From contig LJDB01000009.1 of NCBI GenBank assembly GCA_001983455.1, positions 1 through 63,153 on the forward strand: 63,153 bases of DNA. Reading direction: 5' to 3'. How positions within the stretch are numbered: position 1 is the stretch's first letter; every line of letters starts with the position of its first letter. A program made the translations under genes and the position numbers. Positions 27,354-36,078 of the stretch are shown here, in pieces. The stretch comes from Candidatus Epulonipiscium fishelsonii (GTDB lineage Bacteria; Bacillota; Clostridia; Lachnospirales; Cellulosilyticaceae). The notes beneath the pieces were generated by a model. It saw only the letters and a program-made list of their open reading frames with translations. It did no database searches and had not been told where the DNA came from.

Positions 27354-29099
27354 ATGGCAATTGAAGTTAAAATTAAATATGATGGTGAAATGACAGAAAT
27401 ACATGCTAATGATGATAAAATAGAGTTTTCTTATTTAAATGGAAAAGGTATATCACAATGGTTTGAAAAAGTTGAACAGTCCAGATTTGTTTGGCGTGGG
27501 TTGCCTAGTGAAATTAATAAAAGTCTTGGTTGTAATGGTGAAGATATAACTTACATATTTGAAGGCGATAGTTCCAGTGCAGACAAATTTTATGATTGTA
27601 CGAAAGAAGAAGGCATTGAAGACAAAAATATAAGAATAATAAAAGATAATGGAGAGATGAAATATCATAAAGGAAAAGAACAAGAGGAGAGTGGTAATTT
27701 AGACAATGCATATCAGCTTTATTTAAAGTCAGCAGACCTTGGATATTTAAAAGCTCAACTTGCTTGTGCAAGAATAGCAGGCGAAAGAAAAAATTATTCT
27801 GAACAATTTAAATGGTATACCCTTGCGAAAAACGAAGGTGACTCAGAAGCTCAATTTAATCTAGGGTTATGTTATGAATATGGTAAGGGGATCACTAAAA
27901 ACTTAGAAGAAGCTATTCATTGGTATACTAAATCTGCTGAGCAAGATTTTGCAGAAGCTCAATTTAAATTAGGAGTATGTTATTATAATGGAAAAAATAT
28001 TTCTCAAAGTTTAAAAAAGGGTTTTGAGTGGTTTATTAAGGCTGCTGAACAAGGACATGTGGAGGCTCAATTTAACTTAGGTGAATGCTATGAATACGGA
28101 AACAGCATTGATAAAAATTTAAAAGAAGCTATTTATTGGTATACTAAATCTGCTGAACAAGGATATGTGGAGGCTCACTCAAACTTAGTTAGAGTTCAAT
28201 TTGAATTAGGAAAATGTTATGAATACGGTGATGGGGTTGATAAAGACTTAGAAGAAGCTATTTATTGGTATACTAAATCTGCTGAACAAGGATATGTAGA
28301 GGCTCAATTTAAATTAGGGGAATGTTATGAATACTATGATGGGGTTTATAACAACTTAGAAGAAGCTATTTATTGGTATACTAAATCTGCTGAACAAGGA
28401 CATGTGGAGGCTCAGTCAAACTTAGCTAGAGTTCAATTTGAATTAGGAAAATGTTATGAATACGGTGATGGGGTTGATAAAGACTTAGAAGAAGCTATTT
28501 ATTGGTATACTAAATCTGCTGAACAAGGATATGTAGAGGCTCAATTTAAATTAGGGGAATGTTATGAATACTATGATGGGGTTTATAACAACTTAGAAGA
28601 AGCTATTTATTGGTATACTAAATCTGCTGAACAAGGACATGTGGAGGCTCAGTCAAACTTAGCTAGAGTTCAATTTGAATTAGGAAAATGTTATGAATAC
28701 GGTGATGGGGTTGATAAAGACTTAGAAGAAGCTATTTATTGGTATGCTAAAGTTGCGGAACAAGGACATGTGGAGGCTCAATTTAAATTAGGGGAATGTT
28801 ATGAATACGATGATGGTGTTGATAAAGACTTAGAAGAAGCTATTCATTGGTATACTCAAGCTGCTAATCAAGGTTTTGCAGAAGCTCAATTTAAGTTGGG
28901 ATTATGTTATGAAGATGGTAATGGTATTAATAAAAAGTTAAAAGTAGCTATTTATTGGTATAATAAAGCTGCTGAACAAGGTAACGCAAATGCAAAAGAT
29001 GCACTATTAAGATTACGCAAGTCTGATAGAACTACCATTCGTTCAATTGCTTTAAGCATTGGTGCAGTATTTGCAGGATCAAGGTTTCTTAAAAAATAA
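27354..29099 (+). CDS. SEL1-repeat protein (copy 2)
   Basis: This 581-residue paralogue of the gene at 24932 has the same N-terminal domain (FVWRGLPSEINKSLG), about ten SEL1 repeats and the same C-terminal helix ending SRFLKK. A 237-bp unit made of two SEL1 repeats plus a seven-residue insert (QSNLARV) is repeated in tandem from about 28201, 28438 and 28675, almost without change, which shows very recent expansion. It is followed by the ATPase gene after 38 bases, so it likely shares that transcript. Probable scaffold or sensor partner of the ATPase; partner choice is inferred. Confidence 0.88.
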   Translation: MAIEVKIKYDGEMTEIHANDDKIEFSYLNGKGISQWFEKVEQSRFVWRGLPSEINKSLGCNGEDITYIFEGDSSSADKFYDCTKEEGIEDKNIRIIKDNGEMKYHKGKEQEESGNLDNAYQLYLKSADLGYLKAQLACARIAGERKNYSEQFKWYTLAKNEGDSEAQFNLGLCYEYGKGITKNLEEAIHWYTKSAEQDFAEAQFKLGVCYYNGKNISQSLKKGFEWFIKAAEQGHVEAQFNLGECYEYGNSIDKNLKEAIYWYTKSAEQGYVEAHSNLVRVQFELGKCYEYGDGVDKDLEEAIYWYTKSAEQGYVEAQFKLGECYEYYDGVYNNLEEAIYWYTKSAEQGHVEAQSNLARVQFELGKCYEYGDGVDKDLEEAIYWYTKSAEQGYVEAQFKLGECYEYYDGVYNNLEEAIYWYTKSAEQGHVEAQSNLARVQFELGKCYEYGDGVDKDLEEAIYWYAKVAEQGHVEAQFKLGECYEYDDGVDKDLEEAIHWYTQAANQGFAEAQFKLGLCYEDGNGINKKLKVAIYWYNKAAEQGNANAKDALLRLRKSDRTTIRSIALSIGAVFAGSRFLKK

Positions 29100-29137
29100 A
29101 ATTTGGAAGATTAAATCAAAAAGAAAAGAGGATTCAA

Positions 29138-32134
29138 ATGAACTCATTAACAGTAATGCAAGATGAAATAGCTCTTGCAACATATACACTTTATAAAGAT
29201 TATTTATGTGACTTAGAGAAATATAGTGTAGTACCAATGAAAGACACGAATTTTAAGTTAGCAAGTGAAAATCCACAAGATATAATAAGACTACTGCAAC
29301 TAAAAAAGCTTGTGTATGAAAAAGACGAAGATATTCTGCAAAAATTATCTACAATTTATAATGCTACTTTGTCTAATGAAGTAAATTTAATCATTATTAT
29401 TGACGCTCAATATAACAAACCGATAAACTTCTACATAGGAATTTGTGGTGAAAAAAGTGTGGTTGGAAAACCTATTAAAACATTACAAGCAGGAATTAAT
29501 GGAAATTTATCAGGTACAGAGTATAATTTTCTAGGAAACAATAAAAATACGGAAAACTTATTGAAAGAAATGACGTGTGTAGATAGTGATATAGATATAT
29601 CTATAACTAGTGTATCCACCAGTGCATCTTTAAGAGATAAAGATAAAACAAAAGATAAAAATTTTATACAAGGTATAGAGAAGTTTATTGATGCAATGCA
29701 AGGCCAGCTGTATACAGCAATGTTTATTGCTCAGCCTGTTTCATCCGAGGAGCTATTGCAACATCAAAGTGGGTATCAACAACTGTATTCAGACTTTTCT
29801 CAATTTGAAAAAGTTAGTATACAGTTTCAAGAGAGTGAAAGTATCTCAATTATGCAAAGTACCACAGAGAGTATAGCAAATGGAATTACAGACACTATAG
29901 GTCAAAGTATCACTCAAGGAACTTCTAAGTCTAAAGCTTTGGGAGCAGGAGCAAACGCAAGTGTTGGATTAAGTAATGGAGTAAATGCAGGAGTAACTGC
30001 AGGAGTAAAGTTAATAGCAAGGTTAGGAGTTTATGGTGGTATAGCAAGAGCTATAGTAAATACTATAGGAGTATCAATATCAAAGACTAATACAAAGACA
30101 ACTTCTAACTCCAAAACTCAATCAAATAGTACTTCGACATCTCGAACCGAAAGCACTAGTAATACCTCTGGGAAAACTGGAACGACAACTACAGGTATCT
30201 CTAGGCAAATTGAAAAAACAAACAGAGAGGTTAAGGATATATTAAAACACATTGACTTGCAAATAGAAAAACTAGAGCGTGGTAAAAGCTATGGCTTATT
30301 TAAATATGGAGCATACTTTATTTCAGCTGAAGAAGACACTGCTATTTTAGCTGCAAATACCTATAAGGCTTTACTAATTGGAGACAACTCCACAAAAGAA
30401 ACTACTGCTGTCAACTTATGGAAAGATAAATCTCAAGTTAACCTAATAAAAGAGTATCTGATAAGAGGTCGCCATCCTATGTTTAAGTCAAGTGAACATA
30501 GCCTTTGGTATGATACAACAATACTAACGGATGGATTGACATTGCCTATATATATGGGCTTACCTTTTAAATCTGTAGTAGGACTACCTGTTATTGAACA
30601 TGTGCGTTTTGGAAGAAATAATCAGGCTTCTACACAAAATCAAATTACACTAGGGAATTTATATCATATGGGTAATGAAGACGCAACGCAATTAATGACA
30701 CTAGGTAAAGAAAGTTTGACATCACATACATTAATAACAGGCTCCACTGGTTCGGGAAAATCTAATACGATTTATCATATAATCAATGAACTACATAAGA
30801 AAGATATACCGTTTCTAGTTATTGAACCTGCTAAAGGTGAATATAAGCATATATTTGGAAATAGGGACGATGTAAATGTGTTTGGTACAAACTTTAAGAA
30901 ATCTCCACTATTAAAAATAAATCCTTTTAAATTCCCTGATGATGTTCATGTATTGGAGCATATTGATAGATTGATTGAGATACTGAATGTGTGTTGGCCA
31001 ATGTATGCTGCTATGCCCGCAGTTTTAAAGGATGCTGTTGAGCGTGCTTACAAAGTATTAGGTTGGGATTTAGACAATTCTACTACAAAATTTAATATTT
31101 ATCCTACTTTTAAAATTGTTTTAAGCCAAATTTACGAAGTAATAAATTCATCGGATTATTCCGAGGAATTAAAAAGCAACTACATTGGAGCTTTATGCAC
31201 ACGTGTAAAATCACTAGCCAATGGTATTAATGGACAAATCTTTGTTTCAGATGAGCTTGATAGTGCAACTTTGTTTGACCAAAATACTATTGTTGACCTA
31301 AGTCGTGTTGGCTCTAGTGAAACCAAGGCCTTAATTATGGGTATACTAGTAATGAAACTTCAAGAATATCGCATGTCTCAAGATGGAATAAATAAACCTT
31401 TGCAACATGTGACTATACTAGAAGAAGCTCACCACTTATTAAAACGTACATCAACCGAACAATCTTTAGAAGGAGCAAACTTGAGCGGAAAATCTGTTGA
31501 AATGCTAAGCAACTCTATTGCTGAAATGAGAACATATGGAGAGGGCTTTATCATAGTGGACCAATCTCCCAATATGTTGGATTTATCTGCTATAAGAAAT
31601 ACCAACACTAAAATAATCTTAAGATTGCCTGATATATCTGATAGAGAATTAAGCGGTAAGGCTGCAAACCTTAATAATGACCAAATTGTCGAACTTGCAA
31701 AGCTTCCGACTGGGGTAGCTACTGTTTATCAAAACAACTGGCTTGAACCAGTATTATGTAAAGTTGCAGAGTTTAAAGGTGAAGTCTCTATTTATAAACC
31801 TCCAACTCAACCCACTTTATCTAAACAAGACAATAATGTAGATTGGCTCTTAAAAAGATGCATTAGCTCTCCTGTGGAATTGAATAACATAAGTAACATT
31901 ATAAATGCTTTATTAGATGGTAAAAATATTATTAAGGTATTGTCTGGCGGAGATTATAATTCTATAGAAGAATGGAACAATGATATTTTAAAACATTTAA
32001 ATGTAACTACTAAATATCCATACCTACTATTACAATGTATTTTAAAGATTTCTTTAGATGGAACGAAAGATAAACAGCTATATCATAATTGGATTAAAGA
32101 GATGAAAATGCAAGGGAAGCAGGTGATTGTATGA
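29138..32134 (+). CDS. HerA/FtsK-superfamily ATPase
   Basis: This 998-residue ATPase has Walker A GSTGSGKSN (535-543), the HerA-type IEPAKGEYKHIF segment just after, Walker B-like VTILEEAHHLL (758-768) and a sensor region IIVDQSPNMLD. The N-terminal half has a VirB4/TraG-like feel, then a glycine/alanine-rich stretch (about 265-310) and a Ser/Thr/Asn-rich linker (about 315-350) before the motor. HerA-type motors form hexamers that pump DNA or protein, and several act with nucleases in phage defence. Ribosome site AGAGGAT. Its stop overlaps the nuclease start by four bases (ATGA), strong evidence that they work together. Confidence 0.85.
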   Translation: MNSLTVMQDEIALATYTLYKDYLCDLEKYSVVPMKDTNFKLASENPQDIIRLLQLKKLVYEKDEDILQKLSTIYNATLSNEVNLIIIIDAQYNKPINFYIGICGEKSVVGKPIKTLQAGINGNLSGTEYNFLGNNKNTENLLKEMTCVDSDIDISITSVSTSASLRDKDKTKDKNFIQGIEKFIDAMQGQLYTAMFIAQPVSSEELLQHQSGYQQLYSDFSQFEKVSIQFQESESISIMQSTTESIANGITDTIGQSITQGTSKSKALGAGANASVGLSNGVNAGVTAGVKLIARLGVYGGIARAIVNTIGVSISKTNTKTTSNSKTQSNSTSTSRTESTSNTSGKTGTTTTGISRQIEKTNREVKDILKHIDLQIEKLERGKSYGLFKYGAYFISAEEDTAILAANTYKALLIGDNSTKETTAVNLWKDKSQVNLIKEYLIRGRHPMFKSSEHSLWYDTTILTDGLTLPIYMGLPFKSVVGLPVIEHVRFGRNNQASTQNQITLGNLYHMGNEDATQLMTLGKESLTSHTLITGSTGSGKSNTIYHIINELHKKDIPFLVIEPAKGEYKHIFGNRDDVNVFGTNFKKSPLLKINPFKFPDDVHVLEHIDRLIEILNVCWPMYAAMPAVLKDAVERAYKVLGWDLDNSTTKFNIYPTFKIVLSQIYEVINSSDYSEELKSNYIGALCTRVKSLANGINGQIFVSDELDSATLFDQNTIVDLSRVGSSETKALIMGILVMKLQEYRMSQDGINKPLQHVTILEEAHHLLKRTSTEQSLEGANLSGKSVEMLSNSIAEMRTYGEGFIIVDQSPNMLDLSAIRNTNTKIILRLPDISDRELSGKAANLNNDQIVELAKLPTGVATVYQNNWLEPVLCKVAEFKGEVSIYKPPTQPTLSKQDNNVDWLLKRCISSPVELNNISNIINALLDGKNIIKVLSGGDYNSIEEWNNDILKHLNVTTKYPYLLLQCILKISLDGTKDKQLYHNWIKEMKMQGKQVIV

Positions 32135-32595
32135 TGGAAAAATTTAGTCACAAAGAAATTTCGCCTAAAGAAAATTCCTCAAATGTTTTTCCAGGAAATA
32201 TTTCTAAATTATTAGAGGGCTTTTCCTCGAAAATAAAAGAAATCGTACAATTTAGAGGAGGTTCTTATGGTGAATTAAAAAAAGAACCAAAAGGTAATTC
32301 GCCACTGGAAATTCATCATATGCCTGCTGACTCTACAAATGAACTAGCTAGAAATGACGGTCCAGCTATTGCTATGGATAAATGTGACCATAGAGAAACA
32401 GCAAGTTGTGGGAATTCTAAAGAAGCAAGAGAATATCGAGCTGAACAAAAAGAACTAATATCTGAAGGTAAATTTGAAAAAGCTTTTGAGAAGGATGTAA
32501 AAGATATTCAAAGTAAATTTGGAGATAAATACGATGATGCTATTAATGAGGCCAGGCAATATTTAAATACACTAAAAGAGGAGCAAAAGATATGA
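32131..32595 (+). CDS. HNH-like toxin nuclease domain protein
   Basis: This 154-residue protein carries a domain I recognise from the C-termini of polymorphic toxins: GSYGEL (44-49), EIHHMPADS (60-68), a DHRETASCG segment (86-94), then an all-helical tail (EYRAEQKELI, SKFGDKYDDAI). The paired histidines and later Asp-His fit an HNH/endonuclease VII type metal site. Only about 43 residues precede the domain, with no signal peptide, LXG or WXG module, so it looks like a free-standing effector rather than a secreted toxin. It overlaps both neighbours by ATGA junctions. Nuclease activity is inferred from family resemblance. Confidence 0.75.
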   Translation: MMEKFSHKEISPKENSSNVFPGNISKLLEGFSSKIKEIVQFRGGSYGELKKEPKGNSPLEIHHMPADSTNELARNDGPAIAMDKCDHRETASCGNSKEAREYRAEQKELISEGKFEKAFEKDVKDIQSKFGDKYDDAINEARQYLNTLKEEQKI

Positions 32596-32981
32596 AATGG
32601 TATATTACCCCACTAGTTGGAGCGAATAACATAAAATTTGGAATGACTCGTGAAGAAGTACGAAAACTTGTAAATCTGCCTTATACTGAATTTTATAAAT
32701 GGAAGTCCACAGTGCCAACAGATGCTTATAAGTATTTTCATGCATTTTATGATGAGGAAGATAAACTGGAGGCACTAGAGTTCTCTGATGAAGTAGAACT
32801 TATATATAAAGAAATAAATATGTTTAGTCTTGCACAAGAAGGAATACAATCTTTATTTGAAGAAATAGAAGTAGACGGGGAATATTTGACTGATATTGCT
32901 TATTCCATTGGTATTTTCATTCCAGAGGATGAACAAAATCCAGAATCCATATTGATTGGTAAAAAAGATTACTATGTATAA
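32592..32981 (+). CDS. Putative immunity protein for the HNH-like toxin
   Basis: This 129-residue acidic protein (IKFGMTREEVRKLVNLPYTEF, then FHAFYDEEDKLEALEFSD) resembles a small family that I recall as immunity proteins beside polymorphic toxins. Position is the strongest evidence: its ATG overlaps the toxin stop by four bases, with GAGGAG upstream, giving tight co-translation, and it is the last gene before the terminator. It would bind and block the nuclease. No catalytic motif is visible. Confidence 0.7.
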   Translation: MKWYITPLVGANNIKFGMTREEVRKLVNLPYTEFYKWKSTVPTDAYKYFHAFYDEEDKLEALEFSDEVELIYKEINMFSLAQEGIQSLFEEIEVDGEYLTDIAYSIGIFIPEDEQNPESILIGKKDYYV

Positions 32982-32984
32982 CGA

Positions 32985-33017
32985 AAAAAAGATAGGTTAA
33001 AAATTCCTATCTTTTTT
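32985..33017 (+). terminator. Terminator of the SEL1-ATPase-toxin locus
   Basis: AAAAAAGATAGG at 32985-32996 pairs with CCTATCTTTTTT at 33006-33017, giving a stem ending in T. It directly follows the immunity gene. Confidence 0.9.
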
Positions 33018-33067
33018 GTTGTGATTAGAGCGGGAAAATGATAATATTAATTTGGAGGTGCATTTTG

Positions 33068-33826
33068 ATGAAAGGAAAAGTAGTGGTTGTGACAGGAGGC
33101 GGGCAAGGTATAGGAGCTTGCGTAGCAACAACATATGCTAAAAAAGGAGCAAAAGTAATTATTGCTGAAATTGACGAAGAGGCAGGATTGGAAACTGAAC
33201 AAACGATAAAAGAGCAAGGGATGGAAGCAACTTTTATTAAAACAGATGTAGGGAGTGAAGCTTCTGTTAAAAATATGGTTTCCATTGTAATTTCAAAATA
33301 CGGAAAAATAGACATATTGATTAACAATGCTGCAATTAATCCCAGAGGTAATTTATCCACAAGGAAAGTAGAAGAATTTGAAAACGTATTGAGAGTGAAT
33401 ATAACAGGAATGTATATTTGTGTACAAAATGTTGTCCCACACATGAGAGAAAAAGGATGTAGTATTGTGAATATTGCTTCCACTAGAGCATTTATGAGCG
33501 AAGCTGACACCGAAGCGTATTCTGCTTCTAAAGGAGCAATTATAGCTTTAACACATAGTTTGGCTATAAGTTTATCTCACAAAATTAGGGTCAACTCTGT
33601 CAGCCCTGGATGGATTGAAACATCTCAGTGGAAAAAGAAAAAAGAAAGAAAGTCTGTATTATTAGAAGAACAAGACCATTTGCAACATCCAGCAGGTAGA
33701 GTTGGCAAACCAGAAGATGTTGCTAGTGCTATATTATATTTGACTAGTAATGAATCAGAATTTATAACAGGTACAAATTTAATTGTAGACGGTGGAATGA
33801 CATCTAAAATGATATATGTAGAGTAG
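33068..33826 (+). CDS. Short-chain dehydrogenase/reductase (SDR)
   Basis: This 252-residue NAD(P)-dependent oxidoreductase is a classical SDR: cofactor motif TGGGQGIG (9-16), NNAA, catalytic Ser138, Tyr151 and Lys155 (AYSASK), then SPGWIET and a C-terminal GTNLIVDGG. It resembles FabG-like and sugar dehydrogenases, so the substrate is open. The start at 33068 follows TTGGAGGTG; an earlier ATG at 33038 precedes that site. It starts a run of closely spaced plus-strand genes. Confidence 0.9.
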   Translation: MKGKVVVVTGGGQGIGACVATTYAKKGAKVIIAEIDEEAGLETEQTIKEQGMEATFIKTDVGSEASVKNMVSIVISKYGKIDILINNAAINPRGNLSTRKVEEFENVLRVNITGMYICVQNVVPHMREKGCSIVNIASTRAFMSEADTEAYSASKGAIIALTHSLAISLSHKIRVNSVSPGWIETSQWKKKKERKSVLLEEQDHLQHPAGRVGKPEDVASAILYLTSNESEFITGTNLIVDGGMTSKMIYVE

Positions 33827-33833
33827 GTTAATT

Positions 33834-34391
33834 ATGATAAAACAAGATGGGAATTATATAAACACGAAAAAACAATTTTTTTTAAGAAGGACTATAATAT
33901 GGCTAGTGGCAATTTTAGTAGTATTTATCGGCGGTTGGATTGTTACAGGAGTCAGAGGTAATGTAGCTACAATTTTTGCAGCTGTTATGACTTTGGGGTT
34001 TGCTCAAAATTTAACACGCTATTTAGCATTTAAACCATTTAAAGATTGTGACACAGAAAATTTAAAATTGATTGATGCCTTAAAGGGTGATGTAGCAATT
34101 TATCACAGTGTTCTTATTCCAACAGAAAAAAAAGTATTATATTTTGATCATGTTATTGTGACAAAGCAGTTTTACTTTATTTCTAGCAGTGATGAATATT
34201 TGAAATTAGCAAGAGAATATCTTATAAACAGACTTATTTCTAAAGGAATAAATCTAGAGAATATGAATTTTAAGAAAATAGAAAATAAGGGAGAACTTGA
34301 GAAATTGCTGAAGTCTATAGATTGTACACCAGAAACAAATAAAGAAGCATTACTTAACAATATAACAATTTTAGAAGGAATGTTAATGTAA
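33834..34391 (+). CDS. Uncharacterised membrane protein with two TM helices
   Basis: This 185-residue protein has two membrane helices near the N-terminus (TIIWLVAILVVFIGGWIV and VATIFAAVMTLGFAQNL), then a soluble C-terminal domain of about 125 residues with alternating strands and helices. No family is recognised with certainty; similar short proteins sit next to RluA-type synthase genes in related clostridia as far as I recall. It lies seven bases after the SDR and 15 bases before the synthase gene, so it is probably co-transcribed with both. Confidence 0.75.
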   Translation: MIKQDGNYINTKKQFFLRRTIIWLVAILVVFIGGWIVTGVRGNVATIFAAVMTLGFAQNLTRYLAFKPFKDCDTENLKLIDALKGDVAIYHSVLIPTEKKVLYFDHVIVTKQFYFISSSDEYLKLAREYLINRLISKGINLENMNFKKIENKGELEKLLKSIDCTPETNKEALLNNITILEGMLM

Positions 34392-34406
34392 TTATAGGAG
34401 AAACAA

Positions 34407-35378
34407 ATGAGAGAAGTTGTGATATCGGAAACAGAAGCAAATCAACGCTTGGATAAATTTTTATTGAAGTATTTAAATAAATGTCATAAAAACTATTTAT
34501 ATAAATGCTTTAGAACAAATAAAATTAAATTTAATAACAAAAAAGCAAAAGGAGATGAACATCTAAAACCTGGAGATATAATAAAAATTTTTTTGATAGA
34601 TGAACAATTAGAAGCTCTGGAAGAAATAAAGCATATCAAAGAAGAGATTACTTTTGATGTGATTTATGAAGATGAGAATGTGTTAATAGTAAACAAGCCT
34701 TTAGGTCTATTAACTCAAAAAGACTATACAAACGAGGTGAGCTTGGCAGAGCAGGTAGCTTCGTACTTTTATAATGACTATAAGGACACCCGAGGATTTA
34801 AACCTGCTCCTTGTAATAGACTAGACAGAAACACAGCAGGAATTGTTTTAGTTGGAAAAAATTTATTGGCAACGCAAGCTATTAATGAAATGTTAAAGAA
34901 TAAATATATTCTAAAATATTATATTGCAATTGTAAAGGGCCGGCTAACTAGTCCTATTACTTTAAAGGGATATCATATAAAAGATAACTTTAGTAATAAA
35001 GTAACCATTTTAGATGAACCAATAGCCGGTGCAAAAGCAGTAGAAACAAGAATAACTCCACTGCAAATAAAGGACAACTATACACTAGTTGATATAAATT
35101 TAGTGACTGGAAAGACCCATCAAATTAGAGCTCATTTAAGTCACATAGATCATCCTATCATAGGAGATATAAAGTATGGAGATAAAAATATAAACAATTA
35201 TTTTAAGAAAAAATATAATTTAAATCATCAATTTTTGTTTGCCTATAAAATTAAAATTGATATTGCTTTGCATCCTTTAGAATATTTAGAAGAAAGAGTT
35301 TTTATAGTAGGGGCTCCCAGCTTATATACCCAAATTTTTAAAGAAGAAGGATTTTTAAAAAGCTATAAAGGAGAGTAA
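34407..35378 (+). CDS. RluA-family RNA pseudouridine synthase
   Basis: This 323-residue enzyme converts specific uridines in rRNA or tRNA to pseudouridine. An N-terminal S4 RNA-binding domain (NQRLDKFLLKYL, HLKPGDIIKIF) is followed by the catalytic domain with NRLDRNTAG, where Asp140 is the nucleophile, and by KTHQIRAHLSHIDHPIIGD. The layout matches the RluC/RluD group. Ribosome site AGGAG. One base separates it from recU. The target position cannot be told. Confidence 0.92.
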   Translation: MREVVISETEANQRLDKFLLKYLNKCHKNYLYKCFRTNKIKFNNKKAKGDEHLKPGDIIKIFLIDEQLEALEEIKHIKEEITFDVIYEDENVLIVNKPLGLLTQKDYTNEVSLAEQVASYFYNDYKDTRGFKPAPCNRLDRNTAGIVLVGKNLLATQAINEMLKNKYILKYYIAIVKGRLTSPITLKGYHIKDNFSNKVTILDEPIAGAKAVETRITPLQIKDNYTLVDINLVTGKTHQIRAHLSHIDHPIIGDIKYGDKNINNYFKKKYNLNHQFLFAYKIKIDIALHPLEYLEERVFIVGAPSLYTQIFKEEGFLKSYKGE

Positions 35379-35379
35379 A

Positions 35380-35901
35380 ATGCAACGAGGCTTAAGAGGA
35401 AGTGAACTAGAGAATTTATTAAATAGAACACACCTCATGTATAGACAAAAAAATTTGGGACTTATACAAAAAGTACCTACACCAATAACTCCATTACAAA
35501 TTGATAAACGAAATAGCACTATAACACTAGGATACTTTGATCAAAAAAGTACTGTCGATTATATTGGAGTTATCCAAGGAGTTCCAGTATGTTTTGATGC
35601 AAAAGAAACAACAGCCTCATCCTTGCCACTTGCAAATATTCATAATCATCAAATCGAATTTATGAGTGATTTTATTAAGCAACAAGGGATCGCCTTTTTT
35701 ATAATTTATCTTAAAAAATATAATGAGTTTTATTTGATGCCTTTTGAATTATGTAAAAAATTTTATGAAGGCTCTAAAAATGGCGAAAGAAAATCTATTC
35801 CATATACCATTATTAAAGATCAATGTTATCAAATTTTGGTGGAAGCAGACTATTATATACATTATTTAAAATCTTTACAATCTTATGTGGATTCTGTATA
35901 A
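35380..35901 (+). CDS. recU: Holliday junction resolvase RecU
   Basis: RecU cuts Holliday junctions in Firmicutes, taking the place of RuvC. At 173 residues the length is normal. The nuclease core is visible: RGLRGSELENLLNRTH at the N-terminus, then STVDYIGV and VPVCFDAKET with the metal-binding Asp, Asp, Glu/Lys series, and LANIHNHQIEFM. GGAGAG precedes the ATG inside the end of the synthase gene. Genes encoding penicillin-binding proteins, common recU neighbours, are absent here. Confidence 0.92.
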   Translation: MQRGLRGSELENLLNRTHLMYRQKNLGLIQKVPTPITPLQIDKRNSTITLGYFDQKSTVDYIGVIQGVPVCFDAKETTASSLPLANIHNHQIEFMSDFIKQQGIAFFIIYLKKYNEFYLMPFELCKKFYEGSKNGERKSIPYTIIKDQCYQILVEADYYIHYLKSLQSYVDSV

Positions 35902-35930
35902 AAAAAATAAAACGGGTTTATAATCCCTAT

Positions 35931-35960
35931 AAGGAAAAAGATGCATATATTTTTTCCCTT
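35931..35960 (+). terminator. Hairpin after recU
   Basis: AAGGAAAAA at 35931-35939 can pair with TTTTTCCCTT at 35951-35960 with one bulge. Probably ends the SDR-recU unit. Confidence 0.55.
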
Positions 35961-36078
35961 ATCATGAGTAATAGAGAAAACATTTAGTTTTGCTCTATTA
36001 TATCTAAATGCCACGTATCCTGAAACAACAGTGGTTTTATGTCTTAAATTTTACAAAACAAGGATGGAGTTTGGAGTT

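Noticed and set aside
25400..28980. Regular DNA repeats that could be read as a repeat array
   Set aside because: They are codon-level repeats of SEL1 units in two long genes, without spacers or cas genes.
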